Source: Bremia lactucae
Lineage: Eukaryota; Oomycota; Peronosporomycetes; Peronosporales; Peronosporaceae
Direction of reading: 5' to 3'
Assembly (NCBI RefSeq): GCF_004359215.1
Contig: NC_090611.1
Coordinates: forward strand, 4,573,911 to 4,629,306
DNA length: 55,396 nt
Shown here piece by piece: positions 1 to 11,261 of this stretch. Both the position numbers and the translations under genes were made by a program. The first letter of the stretch is position 1, and each line of letters begins with the position of its first letter. The notes under the pieces are model-generated. The model worked only from the letters and a program-made list of their open reading frames with translations, was not told the origin of the DNA and searched no databases.

Positions 1-30
1 TGTCGAATTTAAAAATGTAAATTCGTTCTT

Positions 31-700
31 AAAGAGGGGGATGGTGTAACGGGCTAGAGTTGCCCTAATGTTACACAGTCCCCATTAAGTACATTTGGTA
101 CTTAAGGGGATGGTCAATTACTAAATAATAGTAATTAGACCCAACACTCGGGTGTGGTGCACATTTGTGACCAACCCTTGTGGATGTGATGCACATGGGT
201 GCATTCACATTAGGAGGGATGACGCCCAGCGTCATCCATGATGACGGCTAGCGTCATCAGTTACGCGAGGTATCTATAAAGATACGCTCGCAATACATAT
301 TAAATGATATCTATAGAGATAACATTTTAATTGGTAAAAATAGGTATTTGTATTTAATTCTATTAAATATAAATCAGTCTGAAATTTACTACCTACTTGG
401 TAAGTGCGCACGAGGAGACGGATTACCGCTCCCGTGACGACACTTTACCAGAGTTTTTAGTGTGTTGGGTGAGGTCGCTTGCGCGCCCACCACAACTACC
501 TCACTGCACGCAAGAGAAGCAGGTTTAACCGCTTCCTCGCTGTGGTAGAATGTGTGCTTAAGTAGAGCGTGGCCGCATTACGACGTGCCCGCCTACAGCC
601 CACAGACTACGATTTTAGATTTCATGACGTAGAGATGGTTTTAAGATTGTGATAGTAGAGTACATCGACATATTTTTTATTAAGCAATAGCCTTGTTGCT
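31..700 (+). mobile_element. 3' end of an LTR element: polypurine tract and LTR (family 3)
   Basis: A purine run (AAGAGGGGG at about 31-41) lies just before TGTAACGGGC at 44, the arrangement expected of a polypurine tract followed by the first bases of an LTR on the plus strand. The LTR opens with an imperfect inverted repeat (GTGTAAC...GTTACAC, 43-77). It differs in sequence from the two LTR types seen later but shares the TGTAACGGG start. Two adjacent hairpins occur at about 219-264. The right boundary is not clear; sequence homologous to integrase of another element starts near 730. No coding potential was recognised here. Confidence 0.5.
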
Positions 701-731
701 TTTACTGAGTTGATCTTCATTGACTGTTGAG

Positions 732-1640
732 TCAATGCGTAATGAGCAAGAGCGAGATTGGTCTTTGCTCAAGCCCTTGAATATGCATCACTCTCAAACA
801 AGGTGGGTATTCGTGGATGGCGTTATCCATAAATGAAAAATGGTATATGCTTTGTAGAAGCATGCTAGCATGCTCATGTTGATGGCAGATCCTGTCATCG
901 GCATGAACTCGCTCCAACTCGTAAACGAGTGGACGTTTCCGCAAGTTTCTCTTCGGAGATACAATTTGTACGTTCTGTCTGACCATATGTTCCCAAATGG
1001 TCAGAAGCTGACTTTTTTTACTATGTTCCAAGTGATTTGACAACACATTGCCAAACTCCGCCCTGAATCTGGTGTCTCAATCTGAGACCAGTTCATAGGG
1101 CAACCCATGGATCGAAATGTCGTATCGTATCGATAAAGACGCAAGCACAGCCTTCGGCTGTCATCTACTCAGGGACTGCAGCAAGATGTACCGTCTTGCT
1201 GAAACGATCAACAAACAATAGAATACCATTATTCTTGTAATCGTCTTCGATAAATCCGAAGACGAAGTCCAAAGATGCGGACTACCGACACTCTGTCCTA
1301 ACAGGCAGAGGTTGAACTGAAGCACGGGATGAAGCATTGCACCTCACACGTTGACATAATTTGCAAGCACGTATGTACTTGCAGACGAACTTATACTAGC
1401 GAGGCGAGTAGAAGTCGCGGCTTACCGAGATAAGATACGACCACGATGCCTACTTATCGGTGCATTGTGGCACTTGTATATAATGCGTTGTCGCATTTCA
1501 TTATGGGTGGGGATGACGACACGAGGTGTGTCGGCAACAATGGCTGCGCAATATAGTAAACCATTATCGATCTGTTGAAGATCGATACAAACCAACTATC
1601 TTTTGAAGGATTATTGTTTTAGATTTCTAAGTAAATCCAT
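732..1640 (-). pseudogene. Integrase remnant, copy C
   Basis: Minus-strand frames carry integrase-like pieces that match the corresponding stretch of copy A (about 27290-28090). The longest open piece is 104 codons (732-1046). Stops and frameshifts separate the pieces. The catalytic DDE triad cannot be followed in any single frame, so this is a dead integrase. Confidence 0.6.
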
Positions 1641-1646
1641 CAACTC

Positions 1647-3000
1647 TTAAAAGAGCCTTATCTTCATGATAGGCTTTAGGCACTTAGTAGTTGCAACAGT
1701 GGGCTTATCCTCACTGTTGTTTTGCGCAGCCTGCTCAAAATCGGGTCGGCGCGAAAAAAACATCAGCGACTGCATCAAGTCATCCTGGTTATATTCCATG
1801 GAGAATCTAAACTCCGCGAAGAAAGACAACCATCTCGCCGTTCTTTTGCGAGATGTGTTGACTGCTTACGGCCGTGCGTAAAGACACATGGTCCGTTTAA
1901 ACAATGAAAGGTCTATCTAGACCCTAACCTTAGCCAGCGCATAATTCATAACAAGAAGTTCCTTGTTATGCACTGGATAATTGCGTTCAGCTGACGCGAC
2001 TGATAGCAGACGACGCGCTTTGGGCCGTCATGTCAAATTGCATTGTTGCACAGCCGATTGCAAAAAAATCGCTGGCCTTCAGACCACTTGAAATGGTCTG
2101 TCTTGGTTCGCAATCACCTGGATTGGCGATTGCATCAAGTTTTGCTTGATATCTCGAAGGAACGCGTACAACACATTTTTCTTTAAAATCTATCAACTGT
2201 CATTTCAGCTTAATTCTGTGAGTACTTATGTAAGTACACCGCTAAGCCGATGAGCTTACGAAGTCCCTTAACATCGACTTGGGCATTACTAAGCCCCTGT
2301 GGCGTAACTACATACTCCCATATCATTCCGCTTGGGTGTCTATTGCTGCCAATGTTATATCCGATCACGCATACCGATCTGATAGAATACATCCATCCGG
2401 CGAAAAGATAGAACTCTTTGACATACCATCAATGCTTACGTCTTTTCGTGGTATCGGTGTTTGAGCCGGTACCGTTGCAGCGTTCAAGTATTTGAACGCG
2501 TGCATTACCAGACACCCTTCTGTTGCTTGTGCACACACAAGGTCGCAGAGCTATGTGGGGAGGCTGACCCCTCACATGGTCCTTTGCTAAGCGATCAGCG
2601 AAGGACTTGTCGATCGCTAATACTTATTCACGAGGTAGTTGCCACTGCTTCTGGACATAATATTTCAAGCGTATCAGGTAAATCTCGTGTTGAGTGGCTT
2701 TAACCTTAGCAACTCGCATGGTATCGAACCCGAAAACATAACCATAAGACAGATTTGTCTTCAAAGACTCCAAGGATTGGGACGTAAAACGCTTCATCCG
2801 AGTTTTCTTATAGAGGATACTTTCGTCCATCGATGAGCTGCTGAGAGCCCGAAATACTATTGCCGACCAAATATCGGCCACGTACTTGTCATCTTGAAAA
2901 GTAGGCAGATCTGCTTGACTTTGCCTGGCAATTGAGAATCTCCGAAGTTAACATCGCACGCGCTATCAGATTGTGTGTATAAGCGCCTACACTTCATCCG
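1647..3000 (-). pseudogene. RNase H / reverse transcriptase remnant, copy C
   Basis: The minus-strand piece at 1647-1829 matches the end of gypsy RNase H (FFAEFRFSMEYNQDDLMQSL followed by a SRRPDFE-type motif). At 2210-2392 an SNA motif of the RT palm is joined directly to the VKGLRKLIGL segment that normally lies further downstream, which indicates an internal deletion. The remainder to about 3000 is fragmentary. Confidence 0.6.
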
Positions 3001-3198
3001 TTGTTTGCCATGAGATTTAATGTTTCAGTTTTGCTTTGGAACTTATTTTCAAAGGTACCTGGGAACCTTTGTCCACAGCTATAGGGGGACATATTACCGC
3101 AGATTCTTAAGGACTAATTCCCTCAAATTTTGTTTGGGGAGCATCCTCCCCAACTGTCTCTCTTTGTGGTTGCGCAACCACAGCGAGATTCTCTACGA

Positions 3199-4830
3199 TC
3201 ACTCTTCAGTCGATCTAAAACTTTTGCACTGTCTCTTATAGTCAGGCGTCTCAATTTTTAATGGATGTTGCTTTTCAAGCAAGCATCCTTGTTTCGAACC
3301 ACTCAACTTATTCGAGTGGTCGAACGTAGACGCTGCCTGTGCCTGTGCACAGCCGTCGGAATCTAATTCACAGTGTGATATGTATTCATACTGGGGACGC
3401 TCCAAGATGTTCATGAGATGCACAAGCCAGTTTATACATGGCTCGTACTTTCTGAGCCATGGCAGTCCTAGGATGAAATTTATTTGTCATCCCAATCTAG
3501 TACGATAAAAGCATCGTCCTACTGTTTACCCTTATATGTGTATCGGATACTAACAACACGTTTCTCTCCTGTAACAGATGCACCTGTTGCTAGGCACACT
3601 GTCATCCTCGTTAGAGAGATATCGCGCTCATTAAATTTGAGTCTGCGATCTTCTAGCGATTGGCGTCAGATGATATTGTTCGACGTCCACAATCGACTAG
3701 AGACTTTAGTGGCTATTTATTTGCCAGATTGACCTCATTATTAGGGGCAGTACACGCGATGTCTGGGTGCGAGGAGCAACTTTCGTCAAAAGACCTGAAA
3801 ATTATTTCTCGTTGCTGTATCAGTTGGGCGCTTCGCACCTACTGACCTCAATTCTTTTTTGACAATATGCCTCGGCGTCGTTATTTCTCAAAGGCGTAGA
3901 TTTTACATCCTTACCAGATTTCAGCGGGAGAGTTTTTAGGCACTTGGCGTGGGCAGGCGTAGCGGTCCATTTTTTTCAATCGTTGTGACTTGAAGAGCGA
4001 GGTTTCTCGCTTCCACATACGATAAATCTATGGGTTCGGGACCTCCGCTTTCTTGTCGTTTATGTGGACGATAGGCTCTAGGGTGAGCGAGAGCCTGTAT
4101 CAGGCTGAAGTCCTCCTGTTCCGCTTTAAAGATCGCTTGATCGAGCGACTCTAGTTTAAGCCGGAACGGGTGAGTCTTAATAGGACCGCCCGCAAGACCT
4201 TTGATAAACACAAATACCTGTGTTTGTTCATCAGTTGAATGACTCATGATGCAACTGACCAGGTATCGTATATGCTGGGCCAGATCGTGAAAGCCATATT
4301 TACTTTGCTTCGAATCCAGGATCTCTGCACGAGCCCAGAATTCGGCAGCTCGAATGTTTGCCTGAGCCGGGTTTTAAAGACCTCATATGACCCCAAGACA
4401 AATAAGTCATGCAGCTTGAGCCCCAGGCCCAAGATTTGGCACGTCTGACTAATTTAGACATACCAAATATCACTTTCGTTGCATCATCATTGACACGGCG
4501 AGCCTCGATGGTGTCGTCTAATTCAGCGAACCATCTATAAAAGAAATCGCCTTCAACTGCCTTCAACTATAAGATTTCGATGTTTAAGCTTTTGGGTCGA
4601 CGCAGAAGCGTCGACCTGCTAGCAGCATGTCAATGCTGCTGTCTCAAAAACTCCAACTGCTGTACACCATGTTCTCTCAATACCTCCGCATGTTTTTTTT
4701 TGTTTGAGAGCCTTGCAGGTGAAGCAAAGCTACTTTTCTCTGTGACCCGTCGAGGTCTTGTTCTATGAACTCGGCTATGGATGCCACGTGTTGTTCATCT
4801 ATGTTCAGAGTGAACAGCATGGCGCATACA
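3199..4830 (-). pseudogene. Protease and gag remnants, copy C
   Basis: The piece at 3199-3423 matches the region between protease and RT in copies A and F (MHLMNILERPQ). The minus-strand ORF at 3936-4247 is gag: it has a long-range match to the FRLELxxLDQAI...EQEDFSL segment of the other copies, followed by the PxxxDLSYVE motif that precedes the zinc knuckle. Further gag pieces lie at 4244-4566, and the gag N-terminal leader follows to about 4830. Confidence 0.65.
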
Positions 4831-5646
4831 ACCGATCCGATCAAGGTCACTCAAATGAGTGATCCTTCCACGCGTTGCGTAATAGCCTTCTTGAGGGGCT
4901 TTAACGTAGACCTTTATCCGGAGGTAAAACAGACGGTGGGTTTCGACACACTACGTCTTATATTCTTTCACCGAGGAAAAGAAGGGATCCGAGCGATCCT
5001 TAAGGATCGACATACCACTCCGTGCACTTAGTGCTGCCTTCGTATCTTCAAGGACAGCTTCAGCCAGAAGCGAAAATGAGTTAAACTCAGCGTCTGGTTA
5101 AATGACCACCATCTCGGATAAGCCGTCCATCTTTAAGCCTGGCTGAACTCATAAACAGATATATTGTCTAGCTTTAATGGAGCATGTAACGAAGGAATTG
5201 CCTCAAGGTTAAATTTTCTCTCGGTGTTACCATCACACCATTAACAAGCGTATGCAAGTGCTCGCTAGTATGACATGGGACGTTAAAGACTTTACGCGTC
5301 TCAGCTGTCTTGTTGTCGAGACAACACGCCTCTTAGAGGCTGGAACATGGACGACCGTAAGTTCTTCATGTTTCACAACCTTTTACTTAATCTGCACCAG
5401 AGCTGGTGTCCGACATTCGACGAGGAACTATGTAGCTCGAATTATTTATCCAGTGATCTTTTACGTGTCACTTCACGTGCATTAGGAGGGTCTTACCCGG
5501 AACGCCTTGTCAAATAACCAATAGTGTCACGACTGACAAAATATCTCGACTAACTACACTCGGTGGACTTAGATGTGCCACTTCACGTGTCTCAAGGATA
5601 ATACACCCTTGATGACTCGGCCCTTGGCCCACAATGCTTTCAGAAT

Positions 5647-5990
5647 TCAGTGATTCGTTATTGTAACGAGTGTCGCTCGACGAAGCACGTGTGGAACATT
5701 GCCCGTAGCGCTTAAGGTCTTATTCATCCAATCAATACATGGCTCATGGCGTTCAAGCCAAGCCATATCAAGGATGAGATCATATCTCGAATTCAGATCA
5801 GGGACAAGACAGCGTTCCATACTTTCAAAGTCCAAGAAATACATAAGTTCAAAGGAACTTAAGGTTTATAAGCTCAAAGGAATTTTAGGTACAGCGACGC
5901 GAATCCCAGTCGCTAAGAGAACTGTGATTGAATCACCTTCATGCGCTTTAAGCGCTTCAGCATATCGCTGATTCCTTTCAAGGAAACGAC
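5647..5990 (-). pseudogene. Protease C-terminus / RT junction remnant, copy D
   Basis: The 65-codon open piece contains a hydrophobic DLILDMAWLERHEP motif, which matches the conserved D-x-ILGMxWLxxHxP segment after the aspartic protease of Ty3/gypsy polyproteins. The upstream part of the protease (5850-5990) is in another frame. It is a fragment, not a gene. Confidence 0.55.
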
Positions 5991-6019
5991 GTAAAGCATC
6001 ATTGCAAGCCGCTCCTGAA

Positions 6020-6540
6020 TCAATTTAAAGCTAACCATGGCTCATCTAAGCCCTTAACAGTCGCCTTCACGACTAATAAGCCGCGTGCTATTATGCATAG
6101 AGCTCTTTGGGTTAGGCTCTGTTGACCTTTACCCTCTGTAGGTTCCACTGAGCTTATTCTGTCCCAGTAAGATGCCCCGTTCCTACAGGGAAATTGCGTT
6201 TTCCCGTCCGTATCAGGTTTCTGGTATGAGAGTGGGTTATTGCTCTTTCGATCTTTTCGCGCTTTGCGTAAGTGACAAGCCCGGCGTAAGTGTTTCGCGC
6301 TCCCGCACATATAGCATCTACCAATATTGTGGTGTTATTCCACAGCTTAAAGTTCTGCTTCTTCCTCCTCAACGAGGCTTAGGTCCATGGGTTTCGGTAA
6401 ATTCTACGAGCACGATGTGCTCGAAGAGCTTGTACGGTAACAAGCGTACTGACACGAGCGGACTTGAAATCAAATTCAGCGCGAAGCGCTATTGCAATTG
6501 CCCCTTCAAAAGTAACGGGTTGAGACCGTTATAATTCCGT
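6020..6540 (-). pseudogene. Gag zinc-knuckle remnant, copy D
   Basis: Two overlapping minus-strand frames carry a Cys/His motif (CGSAKHLRRAC) typical of nucleocapsid zinc knuckles, with a basic stretch after it (RKARKDRKS). The motif is split between frames, so the domain is broken. Confidence 0.45.
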
Positions 6541-7140
6541 CCGGTCGACGCCCTCATTGAAACTCCCGATGAAGACGGTTTCTCAAATCGCTTCTTGAAC
6601 GGGGTCGATATGCATAGCGGCAATAAAAGTTCTCAACTCCTGGACATGGCCTTTTAGAATTCGTTACCCGGACGAGTCGCTATGAGTCGTGACTGCGTGC
6701 GACAAGCCTGATCAAGCGGCGCAAACTTGCTGGTCATTTGCTATTTAAGAGAATCCCACGTGGAAAAAGTGTCGCTAATAGACGTACTGCACGTGCGTGC
6801 CCACTCCATGGATCTACCACTGAGCTTAGAGATGGCCATGGCCACCTTTGTCGTTCTGTTCAGAACATGGTAGAGCCTATGGACATCTCCATTTATTTGA
6901 TCCAAAAAAAAAGGTTATCTCCCTCTTTTCTCATATATGTTTTAACATTGACTTCAAGAGGACGAGCCTTAGGCTCTGAATCAGGTACAGAGATGTACCA
7001 AGTCGGCATGGATGCCGCTAAGTGATCCTGGACATTTCCAATAAGAGATAATTCGTATTTCGTAAAGGCTTAAAGCCTTGCATCCAGAACCTTTAGTCCT
7101 TGGGACAGACTCACCTAAATGCGCTCTAGCCCAAACTAGG

Positions 7141-7580
7141 CTTTGAGCTTCTCAAACGCTGCGCGTTTTGCCCCTGAAAGTTCGGGAAATGTGTCCATTT
7201 CAGCAAAGGCTTAGTCTTATGAAGACAGGCGTAGATTAACTACGAGAATTATCATGTGTAGCGGAGCTACCTCGCTCTTAAAGTCAAAGATAGACGGTAA
7301 TCGACCCATAATGTGAAATGTCCTACATTAGCGGTTAACAACCGAAGAGTAACCCATTACGTATAATTAAGACACGCGCAACGATTAGGTGCGGTCCAGC
7401 ACCCTTGCTGTTTTCAATTTCATTCAGTACAATAATTGAGGCTTGACGGCTTTTCTAATTATCCAATTTTTAATGTTTATTATCTGTTTGTTCCTGACGT
7501 GAAATCCTAAGACGACGCGTCATCGGACAACAATGGAGAAGCGCATCTAAACAATAATTTCGTGAAATTGAATTCTGTGA
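7141..7580. other. Unassigned repeat-like stretch
   Basis: No open frame of note and no recognised LTR. It separates gag remnants of copy D from a diverged type-2 LTR fragment. It may be an older LTR that has lost recognisable sequence. Confidence 0.3.
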
Positions 7581-7734
7581 ATTTTAACCTGATGTCTTAT
7601 CGCGTCAATATTTCCAAATTTGGTAATACTGGAACAACTAAGTCAAAATAAATAATGAAAATATATGTACTTCTTTATTAATTACCTCTCATAAGAAAAT
7701 ATTAATTTATCTCTCATATAGGAAACAATATTTA
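7580..7734 (-). mobile_element. Type-2 LTR fragment, minus orientation
   Basis: Read on the minus strand, this stretch resembles the 5' third of the type-2 LTR at 18645-19130: it shares the ATAGGAAACAATA, GTACTTCTTTATT and CCAAATTTGGTAATACT blocks in the same order. It is cut off at 7734, where the LTR of copy B starts, so copy B lies in or beside an older type-2 LTR. Confidence 0.5.
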
Positions 7735-8167
7735 TGTAAAAAGGCATTGCCGACTTGTACTGCTTCAGTACAAGTCCACTTCGCACTGCTTCAGTGCGAG
7801 TGGAGCCTCACGTCACTCCACGTACACCAGTACGTGCTGAGAAAGACTCTCTTTAAAACGCTTTCCTTAAAGAGGGTTAATTAAGAAACTTTGTTTAATA
7901 TAATTAAGTTCTTCTGTTTCCATTTATTTAATATTAACTTAAATATAAACTAACACAAACATGTAATAAAGTCTTCTCTGTCTCTCTCTTTGCGCGCGTC
8001 CAGTACTGACTGGACCGGGGAAACAGTAGATATAATGATCTATATCTACCAATAAATAAGATTTAGAATATTCAAAGTAATGTTCTCCAAATATTATCTA
8101 CCTTTTAGATAATATATTAATTAACATTCTTAATTGTTAATTTCATGTAACGATACACTCCGTTACA
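7735..8167 (-). repeat. LTR of copy B (3' LTR)
   Basis: The minus-oriented type-1 LTR begins with a mutated terminus (TGTAAAAAGGC for TGTAACGGGGC) and ends in CCGTTACA at 8167. It retains the two hairpins made of GACTTGTACTG...CAGTACAAGTC and the GCACTG...CAGTGC pair. The C-run at 8169-8179 is the complement of the element's polypurine tract. Confidence 0.8.
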
Positions 8168-8189
8168 TCACCCCCCCCCGACGCTTGCG

Positions 8190-8477
8190 CGGTAAGCGTC
8201 ACTCTTTGGAACAGACGGTGCAGGCTCACTATAAGAACGGTTGGAAAAACGTTGGAAGAGTTCGTACTCAATATTGCAGTACGAGCGAAAGTATCACGCT
8301 CTTCGTGATGAGCTGTCATCAGCTCATCGCGGTTTGGAGGATCTTCGGACCCGACATGAGAATCTGGTTTGTGACCACAAGAATCTTTTAGAGATTCTTG
8401 AAGAGGGTGGTCAGATCCGTCCTCAGGAGAAATTGCGTACTGATGGAACGGGCGGAGCCGACAAATCTAAAACGTAG
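8190..8477 (+). pseudogene. C-terminal part of the antisense ORF, copy B
   Basis: The plus-strand frame 8241-8477 (78 codons) encodes a predicted coiled coil (LQYERKYHALRDELSSAHRG followed by LEDLRTRHENLVCDHKNLLE). It matches the C-terminal part of the antisense ORFs in copies A and F. It runs opposite to the element's own integrase and overlaps its end. The upstream two thirds of the ORF are deleted in this copy. Function unknown. Confidence 0.6.
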
Positions 8478-9100
8478 GATGCGTTCGCATCCTACGTGGC
8501 AATTCTATTGTGTACGTATTGCCTCTGCGATGCCAAACACGAAAAGGCCCAATGAACTTGGGTAGTAGTTTACTGATAGCCAGATTGGTGACTAATCGCT
8601 TAAGTAAGTTTACCGTAGAGAGTAGTACTAGGTCAGAAAATTTAAATGAAAGAACTTTTGCTCTTCCATGTATGTCTGCGTTCCATTTCTGACGGTCCAC
8701 TGCGTTAGCAATGGAATCTTGTACGAAACGGATTACTAATTCTCGATCAGTAGAAATTTCTCTGCTGACTCATTTGTTTTGTCTTTTTTCAGTGCGCTTT
8801 GTGCGCACTGCCATGACATTTTTCTCATCCTCGATGTCGATTGCTTCGGCATCGACATCATTCGCGTCGTTGTTAACTTCGACGTGTGATGAGCATGAGC
8901 CAGAAAGGTTTGCTCGCCCGAGTCCCGCCCCCTCTAAAACTAGAGGATCCCTCTAATTGGGTGGATATACGTGGATGGCGTAAGCCATTCACGAAGAACG
9001 GTGTATGCGTTAAAGACGCATGCACCGAATTATTGATGGCGAATTCGACCACCGGTGAGAATTCACTATAATTCGGATACGATTGTACGTAACCTCGACT
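8467..9100 (-). pseudogene. Integrase C-terminal region, copy B
   Basis: The minus-strand ORF at 8467-8700 carries the chromatin-binding-side C-terminal domain of a gypsy integrase (KLLPKFIGPFRVWHRRGNTY then TIELPRRMRTHPTF), a KxxGPFxV motif typical of the SH3-like GPY/F module. Sequence up to about 9100 matches the preceding integrase part in copy A but is frameshifted. At about 9100 it joins gag sequence, the deletion junction. Confidence 0.7.
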
Positions 9101-10110
9101 CGCTGTTGCGATTTCGCAACAACGTCGGACCCGCGACCGTTGCCCTTTTTGGCATACGGTCCAAAATTACGTTCAGTACCTTTCGGTGCTGGGCGTTGGG
9201 CACTACACTCATAAGCGTAGTGTCCTTACTTCTTACAGCGATTGCATTTCTGCAAGCGCTTGTTGTTCGAAAAGCGAGGTTTATCGCTTTCGACATAAGA
9301 GAGGTCCATAGGCTCTGGACCTTCAAACTCGTGTCGTCTTGGATAACGATATGATGACGAACTAGCTTGAGCCTGTCTCAGCTAAAGTCCCCCTGTTCCG
9401 CAACGGATATTGCTTCTTGAAGCATATCCAGTTCGAAGCGATACAGGTGGGTCTTTAAGGGACCGTCCGTAAGACCTTGCTTTAACACCGGAATCAACAT
9501 GTGATCATGAACTAGGTTGTTTGAGATACAACTCGCTAAGAGTCGAACGTGCTGGGTATAAGTGTGAACATCACGCTTGCCTTGCTCGAGTTTCGGAAGC
9601 TCTGATCGAGCTCTGAACTCAGCCCTAGGCGGTTCAGACGTCTGTTTGAGCCGGGCTTTAAAAGCCTCTAGCGACCCAAAGACATATGAGTCGCGCACCT
9701 TAAGGCCTAGTGCCCAGGTTTTGGCACGACCTGCCAAATTTGATTGAGCAAATGCGACTTGCATCTGCTTGTCGACGATGTGACGAGCCCTTATGGCATC
9801 GTCCAACTCGACAAACCCTCTTAAGAGGGAGTCTTCTTCGACTACCTTATACTTAGCGATGTCAATATTTATGGTTTTGGGACGACGTGTGTGCGTCATC
9901 CCAGATACAGGGGTCTGTACCTGTTGTAACCTCAACAGTTCTGCCTGTTGAGAGCCTTGCTGATAAAGTAAGTCTACCTTTTCCTTCTCCTGCGCCTCGT
10001 CAAGTTCATGTTGTATGAACTTGGCGATGGATAATTGGAGGGCATCTCTGTCTCAACCGGGCAGCATGGCCAAGATGGCATCATTCCCTGCGGTCGAAGT
10101 CATTCATTCG
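9100..10110 (-). pseudogene. Gag, copy B
   Basis: The minus-strand ORF 9378-9935 (185 codons) carries the gypsy capsid region (EEDSLLRGFVELDDAIRARH, TWALGLK, SLEAFKARLKQTSEPPRAEF). The zinc-knuckle region lies in another frame at 9066-9326 (CNAIAVRSK, mutated). The N-terminal leader with the AILAMLPG-like start lies near 10040-10080. Frameshifts break it, so it is not expected to make a full Gag. Confidence 0.75.
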
Positions 10111-10245
10111 ACCGCACTCCTTTCTATGTCACTTAGAAAGGGATAGCTATCACGCGAAACGTGATGCGTATTTTTTTATCATCCAACATGTCCATGTTAG
10201 ATGATGGAACTGTGGTCCTTGGACGGACTCCTAAGTGCTACCAGG

Positions 10246-10698
10246 TGTAACGGGGCACTGCCGACTTGTACTGCTTCAGTACAAGTCCACTTCGCACTGC
10301 CTCAGTGCGAGTGGTGTCTCACGTCACTTCACGTACACTAGTACGTGCAGAGGAAGTCTTCTTTTTAAATCACTTGCTTTAAAGAGGGTTAATGGAAAAC
10401 TTTATTAATATAACTAAGTTCTTCTTGCCTACGTACTTAATACTAACTTAATTATAAACTTATACAAAACATGTACTAAAAGTCTTATCTGTCTTTCTCT
10501 TTGCGCGCGTCCAGCGCTAACTGGACTGCGGAGAAAGTAGATAAAATGGTATATATCTACAAATGGAAAAGGTTTAGAATATTACCATGTAAAGTAATAT
10601 GCTTCAAATTTTATCTACCTTTTAGACTGAATGCCTTCTGTCGATGCTTTCCTTGACAGATATCTGAATAATTTCATGAAACAGAAAATAACGCTACA
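10246..10698 (-). repeat. LTR of copy B (5' LTR)
   Basis: It begins with TGTAACGGGGCACTGCC at 10246 (the 3' end of the LTR read on the minus strand) and ends near ACGCTACA at 10698. The last 75 bases are more divergent than in the partner LTR. A TGG-containing primer-binding-site stretch (complement, GTGCTACCAGG) adjoins at 10235-10245. Confidence 0.75.
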
Positions 10699-10860
10699 AG
10701 TATGGAGCGAGATAGTAGACGTTCCTTATTATAAATAATAACGATTTGACCATTTCTCAATGAATCATATCATTCATGTCGTCACGTCGTCACGTCGTCA
10801 CATCAGCACTCAATTTTTCTTCACATCATGATATAAGATTTACAAATATCTTGTGGATTT
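10699..10860. repeat. Intergenic, short GTCGTCAC microsatellite
   Basis: This separates retroelement B from the gene island. It holds three copies of an 8-base unit (GTCGTCAC) at about 10779-10802. Nothing else was recognised. Confidence 0.5.
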
Positions 10861-11217
10861 CTAACAAAAAGTAAAAGTGTGTTTTGAATTATTGTCACGA
10901 TCAAATACGACATTCGTTCCAGCTTGTCGTTTAAAGCGTGCTTGAAGCAATTGCGTCGCTGCCACCTCATTTCGAGAGCTTCTCTTGGACCGACAATTTA
11001 CGCCTAGTGATTCCACCGACGTCATCCGCGGACCCAACGTCATATCACTAAAAAATAATCCATCGTTTTGTAACGAGTCCTCTAAATTTTGATTGGTATA
11101 TTTTATTGTGTTGCGGTATCGCTTCAAAAGACGAAAGGCGAAAAAAACGCAAGGATTGTCTAAATAAGAGGCCACGTGGCTTTCGCATTTGCTACTGTAC
11201 CCCGCATTCGTGATCAC
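10861..11217 (-). CDS. Possible small hypothetical protein (118 aa)
   Basis: A single open frame, Ser/Arg/Lys-rich towards the middle (CRSKRSSRNEVAATQLLQAR), with no recognised domain, signal peptide or membrane segment. Its ATG lies only 44 bp from the ATG of the divergent gene at 11262, which leaves little room for two promoters, so it may be a chance ORF in the upstream region of that gene. Not recognised; kept as a low-confidence call. Confidence 0.25.
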   Translation of the reverse strand: MITNAGYSSKCESHVASYLDNPCVFFAFRLLKRYRNTIKYTNQNLEDSLQNDGLFFSDMTLGPRMTSVESLGVNCRSKRSSRNEVAATQLLQARFKRQAGTNVVFDRDNNSKHTFTFC

Positions 11218-11261
11218 GACGTCAAAGTACCACAGCGTCAGAAACCTCGTTTAATAGCAAA

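Larger units (their letters stand above)
730..4850 (-). mobile_element. Degenerate Ty3/gypsy copy C (minus strand)
   Basis: Read on the minus strand, this stretch carries gag, protease, RT-RNase H and integrase remnants in the usual gypsy order, all broken by frameshifts and stops. It aligns by eye with the better copy at 24601-32156: the integrase region near 780-1010, the RNase H/RT region at 1640-3000, protease at 3200-3850 and gag at 3880-4830. No type-1 LTR was recognised at either end. It is older than the other copies, judging from the density of changes. Confidence 0.75.
4850..7140 (-). mobile_element. Degenerate gypsy-like copy D, a different family (minus strand)
   Basis: Minus-strand fragments encode a retroviral-type protease/RT junction (5647-5844, with an ILDMAWLERHEPCIDW motif) and a nucleocapsid region with a zinc-knuckle-like CGSAKHLRRAC motif (6020-6310), followed by gag remnants to about 7140. 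Codons and motifs differ from the type-1 family, so this is a separate gypsy lineage. No LTR was recognised for it. Confidence 0.55.
7735..10698 (-). mobile_element. Type-1 gypsy copy B, internally deleted (minus strand)
   Basis: Two type-1 LTRs in the same minus orientation (7735-8167 and 10246-10698) bound a short internal part. Reading the minus strand from the right LTR: leader and gag (about 9100-10245), then directly integrase (8467-9100), then the antisense ORF end and polypurine tract next to the left LTR. Protease, RT and RNase H are absent, a loss of roughly 3 kb relative to copies A and F. No clear target-site duplication was seen. Confidence 0.8.
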
